NCBI RefSeq assembly: GCF_003664995.1
Contig: NZ_JFHL01000002.1
Span: forward strand, 186,001 to 250,000
Direction: 5' to 3'
Origin: Mesotoga sp. BH458_6_3_2_1
Lineage (GTDB): Bacteria; Thermotogota; Thermotogae; Petrotogales; Kosmotogaceae
DNA length: 64,000 nt
A model generated the notes under the pieces. It made no database searches and had not been told where the DNA came from. It saw only the letters and a program-made list of their open reading frames with translations. Within the stretch, counting starts at the first letter, position 1. Each line of letters begins with the position of its first letter. Positions 1-9,121 of this stretch are shown in pieces. A program made the position numbers and the translations under genes.

Positions 1-138
1 CTCTACTCCAATTTGCTCTGGGATATTCCTCCCAGGGGAGTGATGTTATGGCTAGAGATATTAATTGCGGCAGTTACAGCAATAAGTGGCGCCAATTACC
101 TGCTTAAGAATATAGATATTTTCAAGGGGGGAAAGTAA
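1..138 (+). CDS. pgsA: CDP-diacylglycerol--glycerol-3-phosphate 3-phosphatidyltransferase, C-terminal end (partial)
   Basis: The window opens inside an open frame of 45 codons that ends at TAA 136-138. The visible peptide is a hydrophobic stretch (MLWLEILIAAVTAISGANYL) followed by a short basic tail, which fits the last membrane helix of PgsA, where an SG.YL-like ending is usual. PgsA makes phosphatidylglycerophosphate in the inner membrane. The catalytic CDP-alcohol phosphotransferase motif lies outside the window, so the call rests on the tail and on position upstream of thpR-recA. The TTG of the next gene follows the stop by one base. Another polytopic membrane protein cannot be excluded. 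Confidence 0.55.
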   Translation, partial: LYSNLLWDIPPRGVMLWLEILIAAVTAISGANYLLKNIDIFKGGK

Positions 139-139
139 A

Positions 140-712
140 TTGCGCTCGTTTATTGCAGTAGATACAGGAGAGAAAGTTCCGGCGATGATAGATGGTATTT
201 CGGAAAGACTTAGGAGAATGGGATTCAAAGCTTCATGGGTTCCGGGCACAAACGCCCATCTTACCCTAGCCTTTCTAGACAATATTGAACCGGAGAGACT
301 TTCTTTGATAGCATCAATGCTATCGCGTAGACTTAGGGGTTTCCCTTCGTTTACACTTGAAACTGGAAGGATAGGTTATTTTAAACATAAGGAGTTGCCA
401 AAAGTGATCTGGGTAGCGATAGAGCGGAATCAAAGTCTTCTGAATCTCCAGAGGGAAACCAAAGTTGTTTTGGAGGCGATGAATCTGCCGGTTGACGGAA
501 ACTTCAGACCTCACTTGACCGTTGGAAGAATGAAGTTCAGCCCGCCAATGTGGCGCAAATTCCTAAGCACTATTGAAGATGAACGAATAATCTTTCCCGT
601 TGGAGAAGTATCGGTATTCGAATCTATCCTCTCCAGGGATGGAGCGAGGTACAGGAAGGTCTTCACATGCAGCTTTGAAGGAGGACTGATTGAACATGCT
701 GTCGAAGGATAA
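140..712 (+). CDS. thpR: RNA 2',3'-cyclic phosphodiesterase (2H phosphoesterase, LigT/ThpR family)
   Basis: A 190-residue protein with the two signature HxT motifs of the 2H phosphoesterase superfamily: HLTLAF near residue 40 and HLTVGR near residue 125. Family members open 2',3'-cyclic phosphates on RNA ends, or ligate tRNA halves in vitro; the cellular role is uncertain. The length is normal for bacterial ThpR. The TTG start at 140 has a GGGGGG-rich ribosome site at 126-131 and lies one base after the pgsA-like stop. Its 3' end overlaps recA by 23 bases, so the two are probably translated from one mRNA. Confidence 0.9.
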   Translation: MRSFIAVDTGEKVPAMIDGISERLRRMGFKASWVPGTNAHLTLAFLDNIEPERLSLIASMLSRRLRGFPSFTLETGRIGYFKHKELPKVIWVAIERNQSLLNLQRETKVVLEAMNLPVDGNFRPHLTVGRMKFSPPMWRKFLSTIEDERIIFPVGEVSVFESILSRDGARYRKVFTCSFEGGLIEHAVEG

Positions 713-1745
713 GAAGAACGCACTCGAAAGAGCGATAAAGGATATCGAAAAGCAGTTTGGAAAGGGTTCGGTTATGTTGATGGGAGAGAAGGAAGACCGA
801 AAAAACATTGAGGTAATCTCGACCGGGTCACTTGCAGTTGATATCGCCCTCACAGTGGGAGGATATCCTAGAGGTAGAGTTGTTGAGGTCTACGGTGCGG
901 AATCAAGCGGAAAAACAACAATAGCCTTGCATGCCATCGCAGAAGTTCAGAAACGTGGCGGAATAGCTGCCTTTATTGATGCAGAACATGCCCTGGATAT
1001 TCATTACGCTCAAAATCTTGGCGTGGACGTTGATAATCTTCTGATATCTCAACCGGACTACGGTGAACAGGCCCTCGATATCGTAGATGGTTTGATCAGG
1101 TCAAATGCAGTGGACCTCATTGTAGTAGATTCGGTTGCCGCACTCGTGCCTAGAACTGAAATAGAGGGCGCTATGGGTGAGTTACAAGTAGGTTTGCAAG
1201 CTCGTTTGATGTCACAGGCATTGAGGAAGATTTCGGGAAATGTGAGCAAGTCAAAATGCATTGTGATATTCATCAATCAAACGAGAATGAAAATCGGAGT
1301 AGTCTATGGTAACCCTGAAACCACTACAGGAGGTGTCGCACTGAAGTTTTATGCTTCGGTCAGGCTAGAAGTCAGAAGAGGCAGTGCGATAAGAGAAGGA
1401 AATACAGTCTTGGGGAATGAAACAACCATTAAAGTTGTCAAGAACAAAGTTGCTCCCCCTTTCCGCGAAGCGAAGGTAGACATAATCTACGGACAGGGAA
1501 TAGAACACGCGAATGAGCTTTTCAATCTTGCACTCTCAGAAAACATGATTGATAGAAAAGGTGCATGGTATGCATACATTGCCACCGATGGTAATGAAGT
1601 AAGCCTTGGCCAGGGAAAGGCCAACGGAGTGGAGTTCATGAAGGAGAACCCCGAGTTAATGCTGGAAATGGAAAACAGACTGAGAACGAAATTTAATCTG
1701 CCGCTTCTGGAAGTGAAGAAAGAGGAGAAGGACGAGGATAGCTGA
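690..1745 (+). CDS. recA: Recombinase RecA
   Basis: RecA, the DNA-strand-exchange and SOS coprotease ATPase, 351 residues. Visible are the Walker A motif GAESSGKT (about 69-76), the MAW-like DAEHALD segment, the Walker B core [10 protein letters not shown], loop L1/L2 features and the family signature ALRKISG. The C-terminal tail is acidic (EEKDEDS), as in other RecA proteins. AAGGAGGA at 678-685 lies 4 to 5 bases before TTG 690 and 10 bases before ATG 696; either could be the start. No SOS box can be judged because the promoter lies upstream. The stop overlaps the recX ATG by one base. Confidence 0.97.
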   Translation: MNMLSKDKKNALERAIKDIEKQFGKGSVMLMGEKEDRKNIEVISTGSLAVDIALTVGGYPRGRVVEVYGAESSGKTTIALHAIAEVQKRGGIAAFIDAEHALDIHYAQNLGVDVDNLLISQPDYGEQALDIVDGLIRSNAVDLIVVDSVAALVPRTEIEGAMGELQVGLQARLMSQALRKISGNVSKSKCIVIFINQTRMKIGVVYGNPETTTGGVALKFYASVRLEVRRGSAIREGNTVLGNETTIKVVKNKVAPPFREAKVDIIYGQGIEHANELFNLALSENMIDRKGAWYAYIATDGNEVSLGQGKANGVEFMKENPELMLEMENRLRTKFNLPLLEVKKEEKDEDS

Positions 1746-2182
1746 TGCTTTCCGATCCGTTGAAAGATGCTCTGAGATATTTGAGATACAGGTTAAGATC
1801 AAGAAAGGAAATCCGCACACAGCTCTTCAAGAAGGGGTATTCCGAAGAAGAGATTGAAGAGGTCATTGAGAAGTTGGAAAAGCAGAATCTACTGAACGAC
1901 AGGGTCTTTGCCAGATTTTATATCAGTGATGGGCTGAATGTTTATTATAAGGGACCTTTCAGACTGAAACAAGAGCTTCTGAAGCTTGGCGTTTCGGAAG
2001 AGCTTATTAGAGATTCGATGGACAAAGAATTAGAGAATTGCGACTTGCAAGAGGTTGCAAAGAAGGCAGCAGGTAACACAGAACAGACAGATCCTGATAA
2101 GATTAGAAGAAAACTCTACAGAAAGGGTTTTTCGTCTACGATAATCGACGAGATTATTGGTGAGATAAAACAGAAATCATGA
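1745..2182 (+). CDS. recX: Regulatory protein RecX
   Basis: RecX inhibits RecA filament growth by binding in the filament groove. The 145-residue product is built of three-helix repeats. Typical pieces are YLRYRLRSRKEIRTQL near the start, EEVIEKLEKQNLLND followed by FARFYISD in the middle, and a final RRKLYRKGFSSTIIDEII repeat. The ATG overlaps the recA stop as TGATG, so translation is coupled to recA, an arrangement known from many bacteria. The length is at the short end for the family but all three repeats are visible. Confidence 0.93.
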   Translation: MLSDPLKDALRYLRYRLRSRKEIRTQLFKKGYSEEEIEEVIEKLEKQNLLNDRVFARFYISDGLNVYYKGPFRLKQELLKLGVSEELIRDSMDKELENCDLQEVAKKAAGNTEQTDPDKIRRKLYRKGFSSTIIDEIIGEIKQKS

Positions 2183-2236
2183 AGGGAGGGAGCTGGTTTC
2201 CTCGAAGGCTAGTTAAAGGACCAGCGACGAGAAACT

Positions 2237-3772
2237 ATGATGCTATTGATTGGTATAATCGCCGGCCTGGCGGCAGGAATAGCGCTGGCTTATTTTATAC
2301 TTACCCCCTTGGCCGTGAAGAAGGCAAAGGAGGATCTGGAGCTTCAGCTAAAATCTGCAAAGCAAGATTCTGAATCGATCATCAAGAGGGCCCAGGAAGA
2401 GGCCGATCATATGAAGAAAAAGGCTCTAATCGAAGGTCGTGAAGAACTTCACAGACTTCGTGAAGAGCAGGAGAAGGATTTCAAGAGAGATCGTGAAGAA
2501 TTGAAGCAGTGGGAAGACAGGATTTCCAGAAGAGAAGACAACATCGACAAGAAGGAAGAGGCTATTGAAAAGACGCGGCAGCTACTCGATTCAGAAAGGG
2601 TTCGCGTTGAAGAAATGAAAGAAGAGGCTGAAAAGAAGCTCTTTAGTCTGGCCGATCTTTCTATGGAAGAAGCCAGGGAGATTGTCCTGAAGAGAGCTGA
2701 AGAGATCTATGAACACGATCTTGCTCAGAGATTGAAGGAAATGAAGGATCATTATGATGAAGAAGGGAATCGATATGCGAAATGGGTCATCGTAAACTCT
2801 GTGCAGCGTTACGCTGCAGACTATACAGGCGATGTGACAGTAAGCGCAGTAAGTCTCCCTTCCGATGAAATGAAGGGAAGAATTATCGGAAGAGAGGGAA
2901 GAAACATCAGGGCCTTCGAAAAGCTTACTGGTTCGGATCTTGTGATCGATGATACACCAGAGGTAGTCGTTGTATCTTGTTTCAATCCTCTTAGGAGAGC
3001 GATAGCGAAAATGACTCTAGATAAACTCGTTGAAGACGGAAGAATCCATCCGGCAAGAATCGAAGAGATGTACGAGAAGTCGAAAAAAGAAGTCTACAGC
3101 GAGATAAAGGAGGCCGGCCAGGAGGCCCTGATGAAAGTGGGGATTCCCTCCATGCATCCTGAGCTTGTCAAATTGCTTGGGAGGCTGAAGTTCAGAACCA
3201 GTTACGGTCAGAACGTGTTGCAACACTCTGTTGAGGTGGCTCATCTGGCAGCTCTAATGGCTTCGGAACTGGGCTTGAATATTGACAAGGTGAAGAGGGG
3301 GGCAATTCTTCACGACATAGGTAAGGCGATTGACCATGAAGTTGAGGGATCACACGCAATTATTGGCGGTGAAATTGCAAAGAGATATGGAGAAAAGGCT
3401 CATGTAATTAATATGATACAGTACCATCATGGTGAAACCGAGGCACTAACCCCTGAAGCTGTCCTCGTGGCTGCAGCGGACGCGGTCTCTGCTTCAAGGC
3501 CTGGAGCAAGAAGAGAATCTCTAGACATGTATATAAAGAGATTGGAGAACCTCGAGAACATTGCGACCGGATTCAAGCACATAGAAAAGGCTTACGCTAT
3601 TCAAGCAGGGAGGGAGATTCGCGTGATTGTCGAACCTGAGAAGGTCGACGATCTTCTGGCCGAGAAGATGGCTGTAGATATTGCTAAGAAGATAGAAGAG
3701 GAACTTGAGTATCCAGGCGTCATCAAGGTAACTGTTATAAGAGAGAGAAGAAGCGTCTCTTATGCTTCCTGA
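2237..3772 (+). CDS. rny: Ribonuclease Y
   Basis: Membrane-anchored endoribonuclease that initiates mRNA decay. The 511 residues show, in order, an N-terminal transmembrane helix (about 3-23), a long charged coiled coil (25-170), a KH RNA-binding domain with GRIIGREGRNIRAFE (about 215-228), and an HD phosphodiesterase domain with HSVEVAH and the ILHDIG metal-binding motif (about 325-360). Length and order are exactly those of RNase Y. An in-frame TAG just upstream leaves ATG 2237 or 2240 as the only starts. The ribosome site is weak: the only purine-rich run (2180-2190) is about 45 bases away, so initiation may depend on recX translation. Confidence 0.96.
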   Translation: MMLLIGIIAGLAAGIALAYFILTPLAVKKAKEDLELQLKSAKQDSESIIKRAQEEADHMKKKALIEGREELHRLREEQEKDFKRDREELKQWEDRISRREDNIDKKEEAIEKTRQLLDSERVRVEEMKEEAEKKLFSLADLSMEEAREIVLKRAEEIYEHDLAQRLKEMKDHYDEEGNRYAKWVIVNSVQRYAADYTGDVTVSAVSLPSDEMKGRIIGREGRNIRAFEKLTGSDLVIDDTPEVVVVSCFNPLRRAIAKMTLDKLVEDGRIHPARIEEMYEKSKKEVYSEIKEAGQEALMKVGIPSMHPELVKLLGRLKFRTSYGQNVLQHSVEVAHLAALMASELGLNIDKVKRGAILHDIGKAIDHEVEGSHAIIGGEIAKRYGEKAHVINMIQYHHGETEALTPEAVLVAAADAVSASRPGARRESLDMYIKRLENLENIATGFKHIEKAYAIQAGREIRVIVEPEKVDDLLAEKMAVDIAKKIEEELEYPGVIKVTVIRERRSVSYAS

Positions 3773-3776
3773 CGGA

Positions 3777-3805
3777 TTGACATGTGAAAAGCAGTAATAT
3801 AGAAT
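3777..3805 (+). promoter_or_regulatory. Sigma-70-type promoter for tRNA-Thr
   Basis: A perfect TTGACA at 3777-3782 is separated by 17 bases from TAGAAT at 3800-3805. The expected transcription start near 3812 is only five bases before the mature tRNA 5' end. This is the best consensus promoter in the window. It sits just after the rny stop, so the tRNA is probably transcribed separately from rny. Confidence 0.85.
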
Positions 3806-3816
3806 TGAAGTCGGGT

Positions 3817-3892
3817 GCCAACGTAGCTCAACCGGTAGAGCGGCTCATTCGTAATGAGCAGGTTGGGGGTTCAAGTCCCTTCGTTGGCTCCA
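3817..3892 (+). tRNA. tRNA-Thr (anticodon CGT)
   Basis: A 76-nucleotide cloverleaf can be drawn by eye. Acceptor arms are GCCAACG (3817-3823) and CGTTGGC (3882-3888), followed by discriminator T and an encoded CCA (3890-3892). The D stem is GCTC/GAGC and the anticodon stem is GCTCA/TGAGC with loop TTCGTAA. The anticodon CGT at 3850-3852 reads ACG. The T arm has loop TTCAAGT and a stem with two G-U pairs. ACG-reading tRNA-Thr is normally a supplementary isoacceptor. It may be cotranscribed with tilS, but a hairpin follows it. Confidence 0.95.
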
Positions 3893-3893
3893 G

Positions 3894-3920
3894 ATGCGCC
3901 CTTAGCGGGCGCATTATTAT
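3894..3920 (+). terminator. Hairpin after tRNA-Thr, possible weak terminator
   Basis: ATGCGCCC (3894-3901) pairs perfectly with GGGCGCAT (3907-3914) around the loop TTAGC. The following tract is only TATTAT, so termination would be partial, allowing read-through into tilS. It could also act in tRNA 3'-end maturation. Confidence 0.6.
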
Positions 3921-3934
3921 TGGTGGTGAAAGAG

Positions 3935-5326
3935 ATGGATCAATTTGAGTTTGAAGTCCTAGATTTCATAAAGAAATGGCACCTAATCAAAAGGGATCAG
4001 AAGATACTGGTTGCTGTCTCAGGCGGGAAAGACTCGATGGCACTCCTAAACATTCTGATCAACCTGAAGGCAGAGTTGGGGATAAAGCTTTTCGCGGCTA
4101 ATCTAGATCATTGCCTTCGAAAGGAAGGTCCTGATCAAGAGGCGAGGATGATTGATGATTTTTGCCGAGAGAGATCTGTGCCTTTCTACCATGAGAAACG
4201 TGATGTAAGAGATCTAATGAAGAAAAAGCGCGGCCTATCTATTGAGTCGGCTGCGAGAGAGGTCAGGTACGATTTCTTAAGAGATGTGAAGTCTGCGGTC
4301 GAAGCCGACCTGATAGCTGTAGGTCATAATCGTGACGATCTAGTCGAGAATATTCTACTAAGGTTAGCGAGGGGAACGGGTATGAAAGGTGTAGTGGGAC
4401 TGCGCCCATTCAGTGGTGATTTGATCAGACCTTTGCTGTTCAGCGATATGCAACGTATTATAGATTATGTTACAATTAACAGGGTTACATTTATGGAGGA
4501 TCAAACCAACTCTGAGGATGATTTTGAGCGCAATTACGTTCGTTTGCGAATCATCCCCGAGTTGAAAAAGATGAATCCGGCCCTCAATGAAGCCATATGG
4601 CGGTTCTTTGAAAATATATACGATGGATATGAAATTATCCATGCGAAGGTTGAAATGATTCTCGACCAATTTGAACTTGTGGACGATGTATATTTCATAG
4701 AAAGCTCAAAGCTGATTACAGTCGAAAAAGCCGTAGTTCTCGAGATGGCAAGAGAAATAGTCTCAGACTTGAGTTACGACAGTTATCCGCCTTCAAGAGA
4801 GCGTGTCATAGCTTTTTACAATCTTCTCACCTCCGCTAAAGGAAGATGGACAGTAGAGTTTAGGAAGGATGTAAAGGCCTCGAAAATCGGAAAGTATGTC
4901 TTCTTCCATGTGGGAGAGCTGTTATTGAAGGGGTTGAAGGAAAGAATCATTGATTTTTTGCCTTTTGCCTGTTCCTATAATAGATGGGAGATTACACTGA
5001 AAAGGCTGACTAAGAAGCCGAGAGAGGAATTTGAGAAACTAGACGGTGCTTTCTACAGTATATGTTCTGCCAACAGGGTTGTATTACCGATGAGGTTGAG
5101 AACAATGAAAGCGGAAGATACAATCATTCCGTTTGGAATGAAGCGAAAGAAGAAAGCGGTTAGTGTGCTTTCAGAGAAAGGTTTGAAGGGCTTCTCAAGT
5201 AAGATTCTGGTTCTTGAAAACGCTTCTGGAGAGATCCTTTGGATTCCAGGTGTTGTCACGAGCGAGCTTTGTAGAGTTGGCCCCTCCAGTCTTGATACTG
5301 TAGCTTTTTGCCTTGAAAGGAGGTAG
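3935..5326 (+). CDS. tilS: tRNA(Ile)-lysidine synthase TilS
   Basis: TilS converts C34 of tRNA-Ile(CAU) to lysidine, making it read AUA. The N-terminal PP-loop ATPase domain carries SGGKDSM (about 28-34) and the DHCLR and GHNRDD segments typical of the family. A C-terminal domain completes the 463 residues. The frame is open back to 3854 inside the tRNA, but ATG 3935 is the sensible start: a GGTGGTG ribosome site lies at 3922-3928 and the protein then begins just before the PP-loop domain. It overlaps the ribosome site of ftsH, which suggests one operon. Confidence 0.93.
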   Translation: MDQFEFEVLDFIKKWHLIKRDQKILVAVSGGKDSMALLNILINLKAELGIKLFAANLDHCLRKEGPDQEARMIDDFCRERSVPFYHEKRDVRDLMKKKRGLSIESAAREVRYDFLRDVKSAVEADLIAVGHNRDDLVENILLRLARGTGMKGVVGLRPFSGDLIRPLLFSDMQRIIDYVTINRVTFMEDQTNSEDDFERNYVRLRIIPELKKMNPALNEAIWRFFENIYDGYEIIHAKVEMILDQFELVDDVYFIESSKLITVEKAVVLEMAREIVSDLSYDSYPPSRERVIAFYNLLTSAKGRWTVEFRKDVKASKIGKYVFFHVGELLLKGLKERIIDFLPFACSYNRWEITLKRLTKKPREEFEKLDGAFYSICSANRVVLPMRLRTMKAEDTIIPFGMKRKKKAVSVLSEKGLKGFSSKILVLENASGEILWIPGVVTSELCRVGPSSLDTVAFCLERR

Positions 5327-5330
5327 TTCT

Positions 5331-7238
5331 GTGGATCAGAAGCCCAGGATTGGAATGATCTTGTTTTACGTTGTTTTGGGCATTTTTCTGCTGATTGCTC
5401 TCAGGGGCCTATATCCATCTGAGACAAGTGTTGTAGTTCCCTACACGAAGTTCCTGGATGACTTCAATAACATTATTGATATAGTTATTTATGACAACGG
5501 GAAGGTCATGTACATAACAGGAGATAATCCGAGAAGATCTCTTGAGACTTATGTCCCTTCTCAAACTCTCGTAACCCAGACTTTTCAGAATCACATTGAC
5601 CGTTTAGCTGAAAGGGGAGTAAATATAACATTTGAACGAGGTAGTGACTCTCTCTTCTGGGTCAACCTGCTAGGTACTATCATTCCTTTGGCGATAATAA
5701 TTTTCATCTGGTTCTTCCTTATGAGATCAATGTCAGGAAGAAACTCTCAGGCTTTCACATTCACTAAGAGCCCTGCGAAGAAATACGTCAGTACAGACAA
5801 AAAGGTGACCTTCAAAGATGTTGCGGGAGTAGAGGAAGCTCAACAAGAACTGGCTGATATTGTGAGCTATCTTAAGGATCCGACTGTTTTTGCTGATACG
5901 GGTGCGAGAATGCCGAAAGGACTGTTGCTTGTCGGTCCTCCTGGAACAGGAAAGACACTTCTTGCAAGGGCAGTTGCAGGTGAAGCCGGTGTTCCCTTTT
6001 TCTTCATAAGCGGTTCAGATTTCGTGGAACTTTTCGTTGGAGTTGGAGCTGCAAGGGTTAGAGATCTCTTCACCCAGGCTAAGTCCTCGGCACCTGCTAT
6101 TCTCTTTATTGATGAAATCGATGCCGTGGGAAGGCATAGAGGAGCTGGACTTGGTGGCGGCCACGATGAGAGAGAACAAACACTGAATCAGATCCTCGTA
6201 GAAATGGACGGTTTTGATGCAAAGACGGATGTAATTGTAATCGCTGCAACAAATAGGCCCGATATTCTTGACAAGGCTTTGTTAAGGCCTGGAAGATTCG
6301 ACAAGAAAATCTCCGTTGATCCGCCAGATTTGAAGGGAAGATCGGAAATTCTCAAAATTCACATGCGTGGAAAACCAATAGATCCCGAGGTAGATGTGCA
6401 GCTTCTCGGTAGGAGAACTCCTGGATTTGTAGGGGCTGATCTTGAGAACCTGATTAATGAGGCAGCGATTCTATCGGCCAGAAAGAAGAAAAAGATGATA
6501 GGAATGACCGAACTTGAAGAAGCTATCGACAGAGTGCTCGCGGGCCCGGCAAAAAGGTCCAGGATAATAAGTGAAAGAGAGAAAAAGATACTTGCCTATC
6601 ATGAGCTTGGTCACGCCGTGGTCGGATTGATACTTCCAAAGGCCTTTCCAGTCCACAAAGTTACGATTATTCCTCGTGGGACTTCAACGCTGGGCTTCAC
6701 GGAGAGCCTTCCCTTGGAAGATAGGTATCTCATAACCAAGTCTGAACTCCTGGATAACATGTCTCAAGCACTGGGAGGCAGGGCCGCCGAGGATCTTGTA
6801 TTTGGTGAAATAACGACGGGAGCTGCAAGTGATCTTGAAAGGGCAAGCGCCATGGCAAGAAGCATGGTTACTCAGTTCGGAATGAGTGAGAGATTGGGGC
6901 CAATTGCCTGGGGCAAGGAAGAAGATGAGGTCTTTCTTGGAAGAGAACTGACCAGAATGAAGAATTATTCAGAGGAGATTGCCAGTGAAATCGATTCTGA
7001 GGTAAAGACAATAGTTCTTACTTGTTATGAAAAGGCGAAGAGAGTTCTCTCCGATCATAGGAAGAAGCTCGATGAAGCGGCAGATTACCTTCTCCAGAAG
7101 GAGACCATCTCCGGCAGAGAACTTGCAGAGATTCTGGAACTGAAAGCCGGCAACTATTATAAGGATGACCTTGAAGCGGTAGATATTGCGCCTGGAGCAA
7201 ATGCATCAGATCCTGAGATCACCAAAAAACTGGAGTGA
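5331..7238 (+). CDS. ftsH: ATP-dependent zinc metalloprotease FtsH
   Basis: Membrane AAA+ protease that degrades damaged membrane proteins and short-lived regulators. With GTG 5331 as start there are 635 residues: transmembrane helix 1 (about 9-25), a small periplasmic domain, helix 2 (about 112-131), Walker A GPPGTGKT (202-209), Walker [10 protein letters not shown] (257-265), the second region of homology with AATNRPD, and the zinc site HELGH (424-428). AAAGGAGGT (5316-5324) lies 6 bases before GTG, which rules out the longer TTG 5313 frame that starts within it. The tilS-ftsH order is common in bacteria. Confidence 0.96.
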   Translation: MDQKPRIGMILFYVVLGIFLLIALRGLYPSETSVVVPYTKFLDDFNNIIDIVIYDNGKVMYITGDNPRRSLETYVPSQTLVTQTFQNHIDRLAERGVNITFERGSDSLFWVNLLGTIIPLAIIIFIWFFLMRSMSGRNSQAFTFTKSPAKKYVSTDKKVTFKDVAGVEEAQQELADIVSYLKDPTVFADTGARMPKGLLLVGPPGTGKTLLARAVAGEAGVPFFFISGSDFVELFVGVGAARVRDLFTQAKSSAPAILFIDEIDAVGRHRGAGLGGGHDEREQTLNQILVEMDGFDAKTDVIVIAATNRPDILDKALLRPGRFDKKISVDPPDLKGRSEILKIHMRGKPIDPEVDVQLLGRRTPGFVGADLENLINEAAILSARKKKKMIGMTELEEAIDRVLAGPAKRSRIISEREKKILAYHELGHAVVGLILPKAFPVHKVTIIPRGTSTLGFTESLPLEDRYLITKSELLDNMSQALGGRAAEDLVFGEITTGAASDLERASAMARSMVTQFGMSERLGPIAWGKEEDEVFLGRELTRMKNYSEEIASEIDSEVKTIVLTCYEKAKRVLSDHRKKLDEAADYLLQKETISGRELAEILELKAGNYYKDDLEAVDIAPGANASDPEITKKLE

Positions 7239-7245
7239 CTGCCGA

Positions 7246-7653
7246 ATGCTGGATTTCGAGCATTTAAAGTCGTTGATAGGCAAGAAATACACCGAAGCGG
7301 TGACTCTAACCGATGTATCGTTGAGATGGTCAGAGAGATACGATTTTGAACTGCTGAACCTCCTTTCCACGAGCGGTTTGATGAAGATTGTTCATAATTG
7401 TGGTCACAAAATTATCGCTGACTTTGAATCTGAGTCCCTTGTCTCGGTAGTATCTGAGAGTTTTATCAGGCATCATTCTCCTCTGTTGATGGATGAGGAG
7501 CTGTTAGTACATATAAAGATTGAATCCGTTTCTGACAATGCCGAGGTTCGATTTTCGGGGTCGGTAGACCAACTTGGTTCGGAAGCAGGTTCTTTTGAGT
7601 TCTCGCGGAAATTCATCTCTACTGACTTTCTCAGGAGAGTGTTTGGTGCGTAG
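7246..7653 (+). CDS. Hotdog-fold thioesterase-like protein (FlK-like)
   Basis: A 135-residue protein whose pattern resembles small hotdog thioesterases related to fluoroacetyl-CoA thioesterase: an initial helix with a LLSTSGLMKIVH segment, then strands with SESFIRHHSPLLMDEELLVHIKIESV, and a closing SFEFSRKFISTDFLRR. FlK-type enzymes use Thr, Glu and His. A Thr and a His are at plausible positions, but the match is by eye only. The ATG at 7246 has GGAG at 7232-7235. It starts seven bases after ftsH and overlaps the radical SAM gene by eight bases, so it is in the same transcript. The substrate is unknown. Confidence 0.55.
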   Translation: MLDFEHLKSLIGKKYTEAVTLTDVSLRWSERYDFELLNLLSTSGLMKIVHNCGHKIIADFESESLVSVVSESFIRHHSPLLMDEELLVHIKIESVSDNAEVRFSGSVDQLGSEAGSFEFSRKFISTDFLRRVFGA

Positions 7654-9121
7654 ACCGAGAGACAAAAGAAGCTGGGATGAGTACGAATTAGTTTCTAATC
7701 TTAAATCTAGGGAACGGTTTATTAAGAATCTGGAGAGTTTTGGAGATGTAAGAGTGGCAATCATTTATCCAAACTCTTATGAAGTAGGAAGCGCAAGTTT
7801 GTCAACTCACGTGTTACTGAAGAAGTTTAATGAAATAGGGAGTGTGAGAGCGGAGAGGTTTTTTTACAGCAGTGGTTTTTCGAAGTACTATTCCTTTGAT
7901 TCGCTTACGCCCCTAGATGAATTCAGAATCTGGTCTTTTTCGGTACATTTTGAACTCGATTTGCTAAACGTCTTTGACATTCTTAATAGGTTCTCCATTC
8001 CCCTCAAGAGAGAGGAAAGGAACAGTTTTCACCCGGTAATCCTCATTGGTGGTGCCATGACTTACTTCAGTGACGTCCTTCTTGCCGAAGTTGGTGATGT
8101 TGTCTACAAAGGAGATTTGAGCGAAGAGTTCCTCGGTTGTCTCTCTTCTGTAGACCATCGAATGAGTAGAGAAGAGATTGTCGCTGCTATGACTACAAAA
8201 CGAGTGGAACCGGCCTTCTCGAACTCTCTTGGAGAAAGTGTCTACATTACCCCAGATTCTGTTTTTGGAGATCGATACCTAATTGAGATCGGCAGAGGAT
8301 GCTACAGAAAATGCAAGTTCTGTGTAGCGGGACACAGATTCGGTAGGCCAAGGTTTAGAGGATTGAAGGATACAATTGATCTCATGGATTCCGTTTCTCC
8401 AATAACTAAGAGATTTGGCCTTGTGGCAGCAACGGTTACTGACTATCCGAATGTTGAGGAAGTAGCCGGACACTGTATAGAAAAAGGCTATGAGCTGTCC
8501 GTTTCTTCACTCAGACTGGATTCTCTTTCAAGTACTCTATTGAAAACACTTAGGCTTTCAAAGCAGAGCTCATTTACAATTGCTCCAGAAGGAGGAAGTC
8601 AAAGAATGAGGGATGCCTTTTCAAAAGGGATAAGTGACAGAGATATTGTGAAGGCGCTCGAACTTGGAAGGGAGAACGGGTTCCGGAAAGTGAAGATGTA
8701 CTATATTTTTGGTGCGGTATTTGAAGACTCTGAAGACAGGCAAGGGATAGTGAGAACGGCCAAAAAAGCAAAAAGAATGGGATACTCAAGTGTTACTTTG
8801 AGTCTCAATCCTCTGATTCCGAAACCGGGAACTCCATTTGAAGGAATGCCAATGGAGTCAATAGGAAATCTTAGAAAGTATGAAAGGGAGATTCGATCGG
8901 AATTGGCAATGGAGGGAATAAAGATTGATTTCGAGAGCCTTAGAGAGTCGCAAATTCAATTTGCCCTTGCCAATATCGATAAGGAAAGATGTAGAGAATT
9001 ACTCGGATACGTAGTACGTGGAATTGATCCAACACCTATTCTGAGCAAATATGCAGAGGAAGTGAATTCGAAACGGAAGGAGTGGAATAAGCATGGCAAA
9101 GAAGAGTATTCTGGTCGTTGA
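7646..9121 (+). CDS. Radical SAM protein (COG1032-like Fe-S oxidoreductase)
   Basis: A 491-residue enzyme with the radical-SAM cluster motif CYRKCKFC (CxxxCxxC), about residue 220. Before it is an N-terminal domain of the B12-binding-like type, beginning VRVAIIYPNSYEVGSAS. After it come the GG and IAPEGGSQRMR elements of the SAM-binding barrel. The reaction cannot be named from sequence; relatives act in tRNA or cofactor modification. The GTG start at 7646 has AGGAGA at 7633-7638. The first half of the longer open frame (from 7574) lies inside the upstream gene and is not needed. The 3' end overlaps the response regulator by 29 bases. Confidence 0.85.
   Translation: MRRPRDKRSWDEYELVSNLKSRERFIKNLESFGDVRVAIIYPNSYEVGSASLSTHVLLKKFNEIGSVRAERFFYSSGFSKYYSFDSLTPLDEFRIWSFSVHFELDLLNVFDILNRFSIPLKREERNSFHPVILIGGAMTYFSDVLLAEVGDVVYKGDLSEEFLGCLSSVDHRMSREEIVAAMTTKRVEPAFSNSLGESVYITPDSVFGDRYLIEIGRGCYRKCKFCVAGHRFGRPRFRGLKDTIDLMDSVSPITKRFGLVAATVTDYPNVEEVAGHCIEKGYELSVSSLRLDSLSSTLLKTLRLSKQSSFTIAPEGGSQRMRDAFSKGISDRDIVKALELGRENGFRKVKMYYIFGAVFEDSEDRQGIVRTAKKAKRMGYSSVTLSLNPLIPKPGTPFEGMPMESIGNLRKYEREIRSELAMEGIKIDFESLRESQIQFALANIDKERCRELLGYVVRGIDPTPILSKYAEEVNSKRKEWNKHGKEEYSGR

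Noticed and set aside
2179-2373. 64-codon frame overlapping the rny start
   Set aside because: It is out of frame with the clear RNase Y membrane anchor, and the rny start is fixed by an upstream TAG.
3854-3934. N-terminal extension of TilS into the tRNA gene
   Set aside because: It would begin inside the tRNA anticodon arm; ATG 3935 has a ribosome site and the family N-terminus.
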